NCBI RefSeq assembly: GCF_036013645.1
Contig: NZ_CP107869.1
Location: forward strand, 9,734,001-9,798,000
DNA: 64,000 nt
Source of the DNA: Streptomyces sp. NBC_00490
Lineage (GTDB): Bacteria > Actinomycetota > Actinomycetes > Streptomycetales > Streptomycetaceae
Reading direction: 5' to 3'
Within the stretch, counting starts at the first letter, position 1. Each line of letters starts with the position of its first letter. The notes under the pieces are model-generated. The model saw only the letters and a list, made by a program, of their open reading frames with translations. It did no database searches and was not told where the DNA came from. Positions 44,788 through 55,029 of this stretch are shown piece by piece. The position numbers and the translations under genes were made by a program.

Positions 44788-45816
44788 TCAGGGGCGGATG
44801 AGGGCCTTGAGGACCTGGCGGTCGGCCATGGCCCGGTAGGCGTCCGGTGTCCGGTCGAGGGTGAATGCCTGGTCGAAGACGCGGCCGGGGGTAATGGTGC
44901 CGTCCAGGACGTCGGGCAGCAGCTGCTCGACGTAGGCGCGGGCTGGGCTGGCGCCGCCGGTCAGGGTGATGTTGCGCATGAACTCGGCCCGGCCGATCGG
45001 TCCTTGCTCGTACTGGGGGACGCCCAGGCGGCTGATGGTGCCACCGTCCAGGACCGCCCCGAGCGCGGTGTCGAGAGCCTGGCGGGTGCCGACGGCCTCG
45101 ATCACCTTGTCCACGCCGCCGGTCAGCTCGCGGATGCGGGCGATGCCCTCCTGGCCGCGCTCGGCGACCACTTCGGTGGCGCCGAACTCGCGGCCCAGGC
45201 CGGTGCGGGCTTCGTGGCGGCCGGCGAGCACGATCTGCCCGGCGCCGAGCCGCTTGGCGGCGATCACCGCGCACAGGCCGACCGCGCCGTCCCCGACGAC
45301 CAGCACCGCGTCGCCGCGGCCGATCCCCGCGGTGACGGCCCCGTGGTGGCCGGTGGTCATCACGTCGGAGAGCGCCAGCAGCGACGGCAGCAGCGCGGAG
45401 TCGGCGGCCACCGGCAGTTTCACCAGGGTGCCGTCCGCGTACGGGACTCGGACGGCTTCGCCCTGCCCGCCGTCCACGCCGTCGAAGCCGTACCGGCCAC
45501 CGTTGCGGCACGAGATGTGCAGGCCCTTGGCGCAGTAGTCGCAGGTGTTGTCGCTGTAGGTGAACGGGGCGACGACCAGATCACCGGACTTGAGGCCGGT
45601 CACGTCCGTGCCGGTCTCCTCCACGAGGCCGAGGAATTCGTGGCCCATGGGGCGGCCGGTGTCGGTGGCGGACATCGACTGGTAGGGCCACAGGTCGCTG
45701 CCGCACACGCACGCGGCCAGCGTGCGCACCACCGCGTCGGTCGGCTGGACGATTTTCGGGTCGGGCCGGTCCTCGACGCGGACGTCTCCGGCTCCGTACA
45801 TCACTGCTGCACGCAT
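44788..45816 (-). CDS. Zinc-dependent alcohol dehydrogenase (MDR family)
   Basis: A 342-residue medium-chain dehydrogenase. [11 protein letters not shown] holds the catalytic-zinc Cys, [14 protein letters not shown] the zinc-ligand His/Glu, and [18 protein letters not shown] a structural-zinc cluster with three Cys. [22 protein letters not shown] is the nucleotide-binding fold. Probably oxidises or reduces a secondary alcohol or polyol. ATG at 45816. Lies between the two reductase genes; all three likely one transcript. Confidence 0.92.
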   Translation of the reverse strand: MRAAVMYGAGDVRVEDRPDPKIVQPTDAVVRTLAACVCGSDLWPYQSMSATDTGRPMGHEFLGLVEETGTDVTGLKSGDLVVAPFTYSDNTCDYCAKGLHISCRNGGRYGFDGVDGGQGEAVRVPYADGTLVKLPVAADSALLPSLLALSDVMTTGHHGAVTAGIGRGDAVLVVGDGAVGLCAVIAAKRLGAGQIVLAGRHEARTGLGREFGATEVVAERGQEGIARIRELTGGVDKVIEAVGTRQALDTALGAVLDGGTISRLGVPQYEQGPIGRAEFMRNITLTGGASPARAYVEQLLPDVLDGTITPGRVFDQAFTLDRTPDAYRAMADRQVLKALIRP

Positions 45817-45878
45817 GAAAGGTGTTACTCCAAACGAGGGGCGGGGGGCCACGCGTAGCCCGGCGTGCCGGGGCGGGG

Positions 45879-46856
<978 letters not shown>

Positions 46857-47074
46857 CTCGCCCTCTTTCGATCATGGTGTTGCCTGGCCCCTCGCGCTCA
46901 CCCGGTCCGGCAGGTCGTGCCGGTCGAAGCCCGGGCGGCAGCCACGGGGCCCGGCGTTTTCCTCATTCACCTTCGCCCGGATTGGTCCGGTGTGGCAGGG
47001 CGGGCTCTTCGGGGGTAACGACAGGGCCCCCCTCCCGCCCGCGAAGCGGGTGCCCGGCGGGTGAGACTGGAGTC

Positions 47075-47971
47075 ATGGCATCGACGAGCGCGCACAGCGA
47101 GGGCGCCGAGCTGGGCAGCTTCCTGCGCGCCCGCCGCACCCAGACCAATCCCGAACACGTCGGCCTCACCGTCGGCGCCGGCATTCGCCGCACCCCCGGC
47201 CTGCGCCGCGAGGAGCTGGCCACCCTCGCCGGGATCAGCATCGACTACTACGTGCGCCTGGAACGCGGCAAGGAGACCCGCCCCAGTCCCGCAGTCCTCG
47301 ACTCGCTCGCCCGCGCACTGCACATGGACGACCAGGAACACCAGCACCTGCGTGAACTCGCCACCCGTGCGGCCCGCTACGCTCCCCAGCCGCCGCCGGC
47401 CCCGAGCCGTACCGTGCGCCCCCACCTGAAGCTGCTGCTGGAGTCACTACGGCCCAACCCGGCCTACGTCATCAGCCGCAGCATGGAGATGCTGGCCTGG
47501 AACCCGGGCGGCCTCGCCCTGTACGCGGGCCTGGAGGACTGGCCGGCCAAGCATCGCAACCTAGCCCGCTATCTCTTCCTGCACCCGGCCGCGCGGGATC
47601 TCTTCGACGACTGGGACCGCCGGGTCACGGGCTGCGTCGCCCGGCTGCGCGCTGTCGCCGGCACCGCCCCCGACGCTCCCGACCTGACCAACCTCGTCGG
47701 CGAGCTCCTGCTCAAGAGCCCCGACTTCGCCCGGCTGTGGGAGCGTTACGAGGTCACCGGCCGCAAGCCCGCGCAGAAGACCTTCCAGCATCCCCGCGTC
47801 GGCACGGTCACGCTCACCTCCCAGTCCATGCACCTGGAAGGCACCCCTGGCCAGCGCATCGGCGTCTACACCGCCGAACCCGGCACACCCGACCACGACG
47901 CCATGACGCTGCTCGACATGACCGAGCCCGTAGCCGCGCCCAGCCGGGAAATTCCGCACACGTCACCCTGA
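47075..47971 (+). CDS. XRE-family regulator with MmyB-like ligand domain
   Basis: A 298-residue protein starting at ATG 47075. Residues about 10-80 are an XRE helix-turn-helix with the typical actinobacterial sequence RRTPGLRREELATLAGISIDYYVRLERG. The rest (PHLKLLLESLRPNPAYVISRSMEMLAWNPGGLALYAGL to LHLEGTPGQRIGVYTAEPGTPDHDAMTLL) is the MmyB-like PAS-fold ligand-binding domain. Such regulators usually control a divergent oxidoreductase operon, as here (aldo/keto reductase at 45879-46856). Confidence 0.92.
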   Translation: MASTSAHSEGAELGSFLRARRTQTNPEHVGLTVGAGIRRTPGLRREELATLAGISIDYYVRLERGKETRPSPAVLDSLARALHMDDQEHQHLRELATRAARYAPQPPPAPSRTVRPHLKLLLESLRPNPAYVISRSMEMLAWNPGGLALYAGLEDWPAKHRNLARYLFLHPAARDLFDDWDRRVTGCVARLRAVAGTAPDAPDLTNLVGELLLKSPDFARLWERYEVTGRKPAQKTFQHPRVGTVTLTSQSMHLEGTPGQRIGVYTAEPGTPDHDAMTLLDMTEPVAAPSREIPHTSP

Positions 47972-48426
47972 CCGTCGTTCTCACAAACGGTGTCGAGCTC
48001 GGTCTTCGATGCCGTCGGCGGCGTGGTGGGCGAGCCGCACGGCCGCCTGCTCCGGGTCGGTGGTGGGTCGGGCACAGTCTGCAGCGCGGCGTAGCGTTCG
48101 CTGAAGGGGCGACCGGGGACGCTCGAACGTGAGTCGGCCCGGCTTCCGCACGAGCAGCTCGCCGTCCGGCGCCGTCGTGTCCGGCAGCCGGCTGTTCCCG
48201 GATTCGGTCGCAGGGAGCGAAGCCACCAGGCTCGTGCCCCGCAGAGGGAACGGGCGGTGGGCGGCGCACCTGCTCACCTTGGCAGTAGCGCGGTCGAGGG
48301 CGTCCTGGCAGGTGACAAGCCGAGTGCGCGTGCGCCCCCGGCTACTGTGCTGACGCGGTAACCGGGGGCTGTGTGTGTCGTGCGGTCTGATGCCGTAGTC
48401 GTGGTCGCTCACCGTCCGCAACAGAT
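47972..48426. other. Interval with no supportable gene
   Basis: About 455 bases. A minus-strand piece has some protein character (GELLVRKPGRLTFERPRSPL) but no family and no good start; treated as relic or spurious. Confidence 0.4.
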
Positions 48427-48460
48427 CTCACCGCCCCGGCGCTGGCGCCGGGGCGGTGAG
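48427..48460 (-). terminator. Terminator of the desaturase operon
   Basis: A perfect 16-bp stem (48427-48442 with 48445-48460) closed by TG, 22 bases beyond the desaturase stop codon. Confidence 0.88.
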
Positions 48461-48482
48461 AGGTCTGGACCGATTCCGGGAA

Positions 48483-49619
48483 TCAGACGGCGACGAGTTC
48501 CGGCTCGCGTTCCAGTGCCGGGACCGTGGGCTTCTCGTTCGGCTTGCTCGGCTTGTTCGGCAGGGAGAGCCGGACGACCCTGTGCCACGCGGAGAACACC
48601 TGCTTGGGCAGCGGGCCGGTGACGTAGTCCAGCTCGTACTTCTCGAACAGTGCGCGTACCTTCACCGCGACCTCGGCGTACCGGTTGCTGGGCAGGTCCG
48701 GGAACAGGTGGTGCTCGATCTGGTGCGAGAGGTTGCCGGTCATGAAGTGCATGGCCTTGCTGCCGCTGATGTTCGCCGAGCCCATCATCTGGCGCAGGTA
48801 CCACTGGCCGCGCGTCTCGCCCTTGATGGAGCGCCGCTCGAAGACCTGTACGCCCTCGGGGAAGTGCCCGCACATGATCACCGAGTGGGACCAGACGTTG
48901 CGGACCAGGTTCGCGGTGAACGTGGCGGCGAGCGTGGGGAGGAACGAGGGGCCCGACAGCAGCGGGTGGATGACGTAATCCTTGAGGACCTGCTTGCGGA
49001 TCTTGCGGCCCACGGCCTTGGCCCGCGCGCGGAACTCCGGGTTCTTGCGGCGGCGCTTGTTCAGGTTCTTGCCGAGCTCCAGGTCGTACGCGGCGATGCC
49101 GTACTCGAAGAAGCAGGCGTTGAGGAAGTTCCACAGCGGCTGGCCGAGGTGGAAGGGGTGCCACTTCTGGTCCTCGTCGACGCGCATGATGCCGTAGCCG
49201 AGGTCGTTGTCCTTGCCGATCACGTTGGTGTACGTGTGGTGCAGCTCGTTGTGCGAGTGCTTCCACTGGTCGGCCGGCGAGACGTGATCCCATTCCCAGG
49301 TGGTGGAGTGGATCTTCGGGTCCCGCATCCAGTCCCACTGGCCGTGCAGGATGTTGTGGCCGATCTCCATGTTGTCCATGATCTTGGCCACGGACAGTCC
49401 GGCGGTGCCGAGCACCCACGCGGGCGGGAAGATCGAGAACAGCAGTACGCCCCTGCTGACCAGCTCGAGCGTGCGCTGCGCCGAGATGACCTTACGGATG
49501 TAGGCGGCGTCTTTCTCGCCGCGGTCGGCGATCACCTCGTCGCGGATCGCGTCCAGCTCGCGGCCGAGCTCTTCGATCTGCTCCGCGGTCAGGTGGGCGG
49601 TGGGGTCGATGGCGGTCAC
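48483..49619 (-). CDS. Membrane acyl desaturase (three-histidine-box)
   Basis: A 378-residue membrane di-iron enzyme. Histidine boxes: HNILH (about 88-92), HSHNELHH (about 121-128) and HQIEHH (about 316-321), the last ending in HHLFPDLP as in front-end or acyl-CoA/lipid desaturases. Hydrophobic segments lie between. It introduces a double bond into a fatty acyl chain using electrons from a ferredoxin-type partner. The GTG start 49619 follows GGTAGGAG and lies 7 bases after the stop of the reductase gene, so the two are an operon and presumably one electron-transfer system. Confidence 0.93.
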   Translation of the reverse strand: MTAIDPTAHLTAEQIEELGRELDAIRDEVIADRGEKDAAYIRKVISAQRTLELVSRGVLLFSIFPPAWVLGTAGLSVAKIMDNMEIGHNILHGQWDWMRDPKIHSTTWEWDHVSPADQWKHSHNELHHTYTNVIGKDNDLGYGIMRVDEDQKWHPFHLGQPLWNFLNACFFEYGIAAYDLELGKNLNKRRRKNPEFRARAKAVGRKIRKQVLKDYVIHPLLSGPSFLPTLAATFTANLVRNVWSHSVIMCGHFPEGVQVFERRSIKGETRGQWYLRQMMGSANISGSKAMHFMTGNLSHQIEHHLFPDLPSNRYAEVAVKVRALFEKYELDYVTGPLPKQVFSAWHRVVRLSLPNKPSKPNEKPTVPALEREPELVAV

Positions 49620-49626
49620 GGTGCTC

Positions 49627-50682
49627 CTACCGTTCGATGTCGCAGGGGCCCGCCGCGGCGGACACGCAGGTCTGGATGAGGACGCCCGGTTCGGCCTCGG
49701 TGATCTCGCCGGTGCGCAGGTCGCGGACCGCGCCCGCCTTGAGCGGTGTGACGCAGCCGAAGCAGATGCCCATGCGGCACCCGGAGGGCATGAGCACACC
49801 GGCCCCCTCGCCGACGTCCAGCAACGGCGTGGCGCCGTCCGCGTCGACGGTCTTGCCGGTGGTGCTGAACGTGACCTCGCCGCCGTCACCGGTGACGACG
49901 ATGCTGGGACGGAAACGTTCGATGTGCAGACGCTCGGGGACGCCGTGCTCGCTCCAGTGCTTTTCTGCGGCGTCGAGCAGGCCCGCGGGCCCGCAGGCCC
50001 AGGTCTCGCGCTCGGCCCAGTCGGGCACGAGTTCGTCGAGACGGGCGATGTCGAGGATGCCGTCGGTGTCGGTGTGCACCTCGGTGAGCTGCAGCTTCTT
50101 GTCCGCGACCAGGTCGTGCAGTTCCTTGCGGAAGATCACGTCGTGCGGCTGTGGCGCGCAGTGGACCATGACCACGTCGTCGAACTCGGTGTCGCGCAGC
50201 ATCCCCATCACGGGCGTGATGCCGCTGCCGGCCGTCAGGTAGAGCACCTTGGCGGGCTTGGTCTTCGGCAGCACGAAGTCGCCGGTCGGGTGGTCGAGGT
50301 GGATCAGCGTGCCTGGCTTCGCTCTGCGGACCAGGTGGTTGCTGACCTTGCCGTCCGGGATCGCCTTCACGGTGATCGTGACGCGGCCGTCCTGGCGATT
50401 GGTCGGCGAGGTGAGGGAGTAGGCACGCCACAGGCGGACCCCGTCGACGTCGACCCCGATCCGCACGTACTGACCGGCCGTGTGGCCGCGCCAGCCTCGT
50501 CCCGGCCTGATCACGATCGTCGCGGCGTCACCCGTCTCGGGGTGCACGGCCTCGATGCGCCCACGCAGGTCAGCGCCCGCACGCAGCGGACTGACCAGGT
50601 CGAGGTAGTCCGACGGCAGCAACGGCGTCGTGACCATCTCCAGCAGTTTCCACGCCCTGCTGCGCAGAGCTGTACTCGTCAT
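49627..50682 (-). CDS. Ferredoxin reductase with C-terminal 2Fe-2S domain
   Basis: A 351-residue protein combining an FAD/NAD(P)H reductase of the FNR type (RLWRAYSLTSPT for FAD, YLTAGSGITPVMGML for NAD(P)H) and a plant-type 2Fe-2S ferredoxin domain at the C-terminus (SGCRMGICFGC plus a later Cys in VLIQTCV). It passes electrons from NAD(P)H to the desaturase encoded directly downstream. ATG 50682. Same organisation is common in mycobacterial and Streptomyces desaturase loci. Divergent from the PucR-type regulator. Confidence 0.93.
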   Translation of the reverse strand: MTSTALRSRAWKLLEMVTTPLLPSDYLDLVSPLRAGADLRGRIEAVHPETGDAATIVIRPGRGWRGHTAGQYVRIGVDVDGVRLWRAYSLTSPTNRQDGRVTITVKAIPDGKVSNHLVRRAKPGTLIHLDHPTGDFVLPKTKPAKVLYLTAGSGITPVMGMLRDTEFDDVVMVHCAPQPHDVIFRKELHDLVADKKLQLTEVHTDTDGILDIARLDELVPDWAERETWACGPAGLLDAAEKHWSEHGVPERLHIERFRPSIVVTGDGGEVTFSTTGKTVDADGATPLLDVGEGAGVLMPSGCRMGICFGCVTPLKAGAVRDLRTGEITEAEPGVLIQTCVSAAAGPCDIER

Positions 50683-50769
50683 GACTCCAGCTTGCTGCGC
50701 CTCAAGGCGTAAAGTCCTGACCGTAGGACGTAAATCTGGCTGACTGAATTGTTCGCAGGGAATAGAAAC

Positions 50770-51909
50770 GTGAGCCACGCAACCCAAAGAGCCAGCGAAC
50801 TGGCCCTGGACGAGACGACGGTCACCGCACTTCGGGCCGCGCTGAAGAGCACCGCCGACGAAGTGGTCCAGGCGATCATCGACGAGGTCCCTCCCTACGC
50901 CAACGCCCTGTCGGGCCACATGGGCGCCACCATCCGCCGAGCCGTCCGCACCGCCCTGGGACACTACCTGGACCTCGCGAGCGGGAACGCGACCGGCGGC
51001 GACGCCGGTGACGCGGCCTACGAACTGGGCCGCGGCGAAGTGCGCGACGGCCGTTCGATGGACGCCCTGCTCAGCGCCTACCGCGTCGGCGCCCGCGTGG
51101 CCTGGCGATGTCTGGCAGCGGGTGCCGTACCCGCGGGCCTGCCCGCCGCCGAGGTCGCCAAGTTCGCCGAGCTGACCTTCGCCTACATCGACGAGCTCTC
51201 CGCCGCGAGCGCCGCAGGCCACGCCGACGAACTGGCCGCCCGGGGCAGGGACCAGGAACGCCACCTGGAACACCTGGCCCGCGACCTCCTCGCCGGCGCG
51301 AGCCCGGACGTACTGCTGGCCTCCGTCCAACGGGCCGGGTGGCAGCCTCCGGTTTCGCTGACCGCGGTCCTGCTGCCCGCCGCCCAGGCCCGGCCCGCCT
51401 ACCGTGCGCTCGACCCGAACACCCTCGTCCTCGACGATCTGCCGGATGCCACCGGTGTGCTGCTCGTCCCCGACGCCGACCGATCACATCTCCTACGGCA
51501 GCTGACCGACCGCAGCGCCGTGGTCGGCCCATCCCGACCTTGGACGCGTGCGTCCGCCTCCTACGCGCGAGCCGTACGCGCGCGTCTGCTCTCCGCTGAC
51601 ATCCGCGACACCGAGGATCACCTGCCCGAGCTGGTGCTGAGCGCCGACGCGGACGCCTTCGCAGACCTGCGTGCCCGCGCCCTCGCACCGCTGCGGACCC
51701 TGCCTGCCGCGACCGCACGGCGGCTGGAGGAGACGTTGCGGGCGTGGCTGCTGCATCAGGGCAGGCGGGAGGAGGTGGCGGCGGCGCTGTTCGTCCATCC
51801 CCAGACGGTCCGGTACCGGATGTCGCAGGTGCGGGAGCTGTTTCCGGATCTCGCATCGCCGCACCGGGTCCTTGAACTGACGCTGGCGGTCGGTCTGGGG
51901 GTCAGCTGA
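50770..51909 (+). CDS. PucR-type transcriptional regulator
   Basis: A 379-residue protein. The N-terminal 170 residues are helical (ALKSTADEVVQAIIDEVPPYANALSG, AYRVGARVAWRCLAAGAV, FAYIDELSAASAAGHADELAARGRDQERH), the middle is a sensor-like region, and the C-terminus carries the PucR/CdaR helix-turn-helix LEETLRAWLLHQGRREEVAAALFVHPQTVRYRMSQVRELF. GTG 50770 is preferred (AGGGA upstream); 50749 is possible. It is divergent from the desaturase-reductase operon with 87 bases between and likely controls it. Confidence 0.88.
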   Translation: MSHATQRASELALDETTVTALRAALKSTADEVVQAIIDEVPPYANALSGHMGATIRRAVRTALGHYLDLASGNATGGDAGDAAYELGRGEVRDGRSMDALLSAYRVGARVAWRCLAAGAVPAGLPAAEVAKFAELTFAYIDELSAASAAGHADELAARGRDQERHLEHLARDLLAGASPDVLLASVQRAGWQPPVSLTAVLLPAAQARPAYRALDPNTLVLDDLPDATGVLLVPDADRSHLLRQLTDRSAVVGPSRPWTRASASYARAVRARLLSADIRDTEDHLPELVLSADADAFADLRARALAPLRTLPAATARRLEETLRAWLLHQGRREEVAAALFVHPQTVRYRMSQVRELFPDLASPHRVLELTLAVGLGVS

Positions 51910-52310
51910 CGCGTACGCCGACTGTGCATGACCGCGCGTCCGTGGGCGGTCCAGGAAGCGTGTCTCGCTTCCCAGGGAAGCCCATTGGGGGCGCTGTCTT
52001 TGGGAACCGCGGTGGCGGATACGCCTCGGCTGGATCCGGTGGACGACCTTCATGTCGTCGTGGAGGACGCTGTCCCGGTAGGAGCTGCCCCACGGGCGCG
52101 CGGCGCGCTGCATCGGGGTGACCGCGTGGCGGCCGGGCCGGGTCACCAAGGGCCGAGGGCCGGGCCGCTCGCCTCTGGTGACCACCTGGTTCTGCCGCGG
52201 CCCCGCGCTTCGCCTCCGGCAGGTCAGCCGGACGACCGACCGTGCCGGCCTGGCACACCGTGCGAGGGATGATGGGGAGGGAATGACGGAACATGAGGGC
52301 AGGAGCTTGC
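51910..52310. other. Gene-free interval
   Basis: About 400 bases with no supportable gene, hairpin or repeat. Confidence 0.45.
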
Positions 52311-52655
52311 ATGGCACAGCGGGAGCGGGTTCACCGACCCCGTGAGGACGCGGAGTTCGATTTCATCCTCAGGGTGAGCAAAGTCCCGGTCCTCGCCTAC
52401 TTCACCGGGACATGGCCCAAGGCCATCGAGCCCTGCCGGGTGATGGACCTCGTCGTGGGCGGCGTCGCTGACGAATACGCGGGTCGCCTGACGGCTGTCC
52501 GCGCCGACATCACGCGTTGTCCGGCCGCAACCGAGCGATACGGGATCACCGGAGCCCCGTCCTGCGTCCTGGTGAAGGAGGGCGAGGCGGTGGCGCACGC
52601 CACGGGGCCCATGACCACCGCCGAGGTACGGAAGTTCCTGGACGACCATTTCTGA
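52311..52655 (+). CDS. Thioredoxin-fold protein with degenerate active site
   Basis: A 114-residue protein of thioredoxin length and fold: FDFILRVSKVPVLAYFTGTW, then LTAVRADITRCPAATERYGITGAPSCVLVKEGE containing the cis-Pro region (GAPS), and the end MTTAEVRKFLDDHF. The active-site WCGPC is replaced: Trp 35 is followed by PKAIEPC, leaving one Cys (42), so dithiol chemistry is unlikely. ATG 52311 with AGGAG upstream. Alone in its direction. Confidence 0.78.
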   Translation: MAQRERVHRPREDAEFDFILRVSKVPVLAYFTGTWPKAIEPCRVMDLVVGGVADEYAGRLTAVRADITRCPAATERYGITGAPSCVLVKEGEAVAHATGPMTTAEVRKFLDDHF

Positions 52656-52799
52656 GCGGCCGCAACCGCCCCTCACGTCTCGTCTCGACCGGGGGAGCTG
52701 CGCCGCCCTGAGACACCTTGAGGCTGGGGCACCGATCGCGAATGCGGTCGCTCGGGTGCCGAGGGAAGTCGTCGGCTGTCTGTGGGACGGCGTGCCGGG

Positions 52800-52932
52800 A
52801 TGCGGCTGTGATGGTGGAAGGGCTGTACCGGTCAACGACCCGGCGCTGCCCGCGGGGTGGGCGGTGCAGTTGGAGTGCGATGGCGACCGCGCGCTGGCCG
52901 ACTGGTGGGCCCGACGACGCCGTATCCACGCT
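52800..52932 (+). pseudogene. Fragment related to the 40061-40318 hypothetical protein
   Basis: Reads VPVNDPALPAGWAVQLECDG and DRALADWWARRR in frame; compare AVPDNTPTLPAGWAALLKLD in the other gene. No start or end is preserved. The rest of 52656-53049 holds nothing else supportable. Confidence 0.45.
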
Positions 52933-53049
52933 TCCAGCCCTCGCGGCTGGAGCAGGTCGCCCCTACGAAGAAGCTGAATCACCCATATGCCTGCCCCGCG
53001 GAAGCCTCTCTACGGTGCAAGGCCAGGTCCTACATTCTCCGGGTTGGGA

Positions 53050-53502
53050 TCAGTCGACGGTGAAGTCGGCGGCCTTGGTGTCCAGTGTGGTGTCGCCGTC
53101 CTTGGCGGTGGCCAGGACGGCGATGTGCCACCGACCGTGCGGGGAGGTGTTGGCTTCGTCGGGGGTGACGGGGACCTTGTAGGTGCAGTGCACGGTGTCT
53201 GCGCCGGAGGGCTTGCAGTGGGCCGACTCGACGGCGGCCATGTCCTTGGCGGTCAGCCCGTTCTTGGCGAAGGAGGAGTTGGCGGGCCAGGCCAGGACCT
53301 TGACGTCCTTGATGCCGGAGGAGGCTGTGACGTCGGTGGTGAAGGTCAGGGAGCCGCTGTGGTCTTCGGTGGGGGTGGTGTAGTGGGCGGTGCTGTGGGC
53401 TATGGCGGGAGGCTGTTCGCCGGCGTAGGCGAGGGCGTACGCTCCGGCGCCTGCGAGGACGGCGACACCTGCGGTCACGGACAGGACGACACGTCGAGAC
53501 AT
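53050..53502 (-). CDS. DUF5707-family secreted or membrane-anchored protein
   Basis: A 150-residue protein. MSRRVVLSVTAGVAVLAGAGAYAL is a signal peptide or anchor; the rest is a beta-sandwich-like domain (HSGSLTFTTDVTASSGIKDVKVLAWPANSSF, SGADTVHCTYKVPVT, RWHIAVLATAKDGDTTLDTKAADFTV) matching DUF5707. Two cysteines could form a disulfide. Extracytoplasmic; unknown function. A 141-base piece of it is copied at 26630-26770. Confidence 0.85.
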   Translation of the reverse strand: MSRRVVLSVTAGVAVLAGAGAYALAYAGEQPPAIAHSTAHYTTPTEDHSGSLTFTTDVTASSGIKDVKVLAWPANSSFAKNGLTAKDMAAVESAHCKPSGADTVHCTYKVPVTPDEANTSPHGRWHIAVLATAKDGDTTLDTKAADFTVD

Positions 53503-53735
53503 GAGGAATTCCCCTATTCGATATCCGGTGCGGTTAACCGGCGCTCTGTGCTGCGCCGTTGCCCCAATCCTGGCCGCGCGGCGGGCGTGGGGTATGGGCG
53601 GACGTACTCAACTCCGGTCTGAGTAGGGCCAGTCCGGACCGCTGGGTGTCGTTGCGGCAGGCACGTTCTGCGGATCGGTTGGAGTGTGGGCCGACGCCGT
53701 ACAGCTGCGAATACGGGCGACTTTGCTCGGCGTGG

Positions 53736-53830
53736 GATGCGTGCGTCTCTGCTCGCGGTCGGCGATGAGGCGCTTGCATTCTGGAAGGCGCGTGGCCGAG
53801 GTCTTGCCCGCCACGTGACAGTCCGCAGTC
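53736..53830 (+). pseudogene. Fragment of an IS256-like transposase
   Basis: MRASLLAVGDEALAFWKA resembles the conserved VGDGALGFWKAL block of IS256 transposases; the family's next block (EVFPATR-like) appears as VAEVLPAT in a shifted frame. Fragment only. Confidence 0.4.
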
Positions 53831-53896
53831 GTGGGGACGTCGTGGCGTTCCGCGGGACGGACTTGGCGGCGCGCGGATCGCTGGCAGTCGTGAGAA

Positions 53897-53940
53897 CGGG
53901 GAAGGACCGTTTGACCTCCCCAGGTCACGGTCCTTCCCCG
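53897..53940. terminator. Long hairpin terminator
   Basis: A 14-bp outer stem (53897-53910 with 53927-53940, CGGGGAAGGACCGT) plus an inner GACCT/AGGTC stem. No intact gene now precedes it; it probably served the decayed element. Confidence 0.8.
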
Positions 53941-54281
53941 TCCAGCGCCGTCCATCTACCCCGTCGAGCCGGTCCCATGCTCACGTACCGACCCTCGCGC
54001 ATCGCGGCAACCTGGTGATCCAGCAGCCTCTCGGGAAAGGGTTCGCTGCCCGTTACCGCCGCCCGCTTTGCCGAGCGTCAGGTGCGCGTTGGTGCAACAG
54101 CCCTTTTGTGCCGTGCCGTTGAAGCCTGCGGGGTGCCGGCCGTGGGCGTAAGGGACGGACTCGCCCAGCGCACGGTCCCGCCGTTCGCACGGCTTTGCTC
54201 GGACTGGCGGCCTGCCGATCGGACATCCGGCTGCGCCCGGTACCGTCACCGGGACGTATCGACAAGAGGGGTGGGCCACGG

Positions 54282-54890
54282 TTGGATCTGGGCATCGTCG
54301 GTCAGGCGGCCGGGCTTTTCGCCGTCACCAACATCGACGACATCGTGGTGCTCTCCCTGTTCTTCGCCCAGGGCGCCGGGACCCGTGGCTCCACCCGGCG
54401 GATCGTGCTCGGGCAGTACCTCGGCTTCGCCGCGATCGTTGCCGTTGCCGTCGCCGCGGCATTCGGAGCCACTTTCCTGCCCGAGTCCGCTGTCCCTTAC
54501 CTCGGTTTGTTGCCGCTCGTTCTCGGGCTCAAGGCGGCCTGGCAGGTGTGGAAGAGGCGGCGCGGCGGTGAAGACGGCGACGACGATCAGGTGGCGGAGG
54601 GCGGCCCCGGCCCATGGGAGGTCACTGCGGTCACCTTCGCCAACGGCGGCGACAACATCGGCGTCTACGTTCCGGTCTTCGCCACCGCCGGCGTCGGCGG
54701 CATGAGTGTGTACGTGATTGTGTTCCTCGGGCTGGTCGGTGTGTGGTGCTTCACCGGCAGGTACTTCGCCACCCGACCGGTCATTGCAAGAGCCCTCAGC
54801 CGATGGGGCCACATCCTGCTTCCGCTGGTACTCATCGCCATCGGACTGCTGATCCTCATCGAGGGCGGTGCGTTCGGCCTGGACGGCTGA
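54282..54890 (+). CDS. CadD-family cadmium/heavy-metal transporter
   Basis: A 202-residue protein with five to six membrane segments. Opening GLFAVTNIDDIVVLSLFFAQG and internal TAVTFANGGDNIGVYVPVFA are the two conserved NxDD/GGDN motifs of the CadD (LysE-like) family. A charged loop (KRRRGGEDGDDDQVAEGG) separates the halves. Exports or sequesters cadmium. The start is a TTG at 54282 behind AGAGGGG, an unusual start. It is upstream of the MerR-dyad operon but has its own region. Confidence 0.85.
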   Translation: MDLGIVGQAAGLFAVTNIDDIVVLSLFFAQGAGTRGSTRRIVLGQYLGFAAIVAVAVAAAFGATFLPESAVPYLGLLPLVLGLKAAWQVWKRRRGGEDGDDDQVAEGGPGPWEVTAVTFANGGDNIGVYVPVFATAGVGGMSVYVIVFLGLVGVWCFTGRYFATRPVIARALSRWGHILLPLVLIAIGLLILIEGGAFGLDG

Positions 54891-54953
54891 GGAGCATCAC
54901 CTCGCCGGGCGCAGGCCGGCTCGCCGACATGCCGGGGCGGGCTGTGGCAGGGC

Positions 54954-54985
54954 TTGCAACCTGTACCCAGGTACAGGTTTACCGT
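54954..54985 (+). promoter_or_regulatory. MerR-type promoter and operator
   Basis: -35-like TTGCAA (54954-54959), the palindrome CCTGTACC-CA-GGTACAGG (54960-54977) occupying the spacer, and a weak -10 around TACCGT (54980-54985). The stretched 19-20-bp spacer with an internal dyad is the hallmark of MerR-activated promoters. It is 45-75 bases upstream of the next gene. Confidence 0.8.
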
Positions 54986-55029
54986 CGGAAGTGTTCCCAG
55001 CGGGGGACGTGACGTCAGGAGCAAGCGCG

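Larger units (their letters stand above)
53503..54281. other. Long interval with a transposase fragment and a strong hairpin
   Basis: No intact gene in about 780 bases. See the IS256-like fragment and the hairpin listed separately. Confidence 0.5.
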
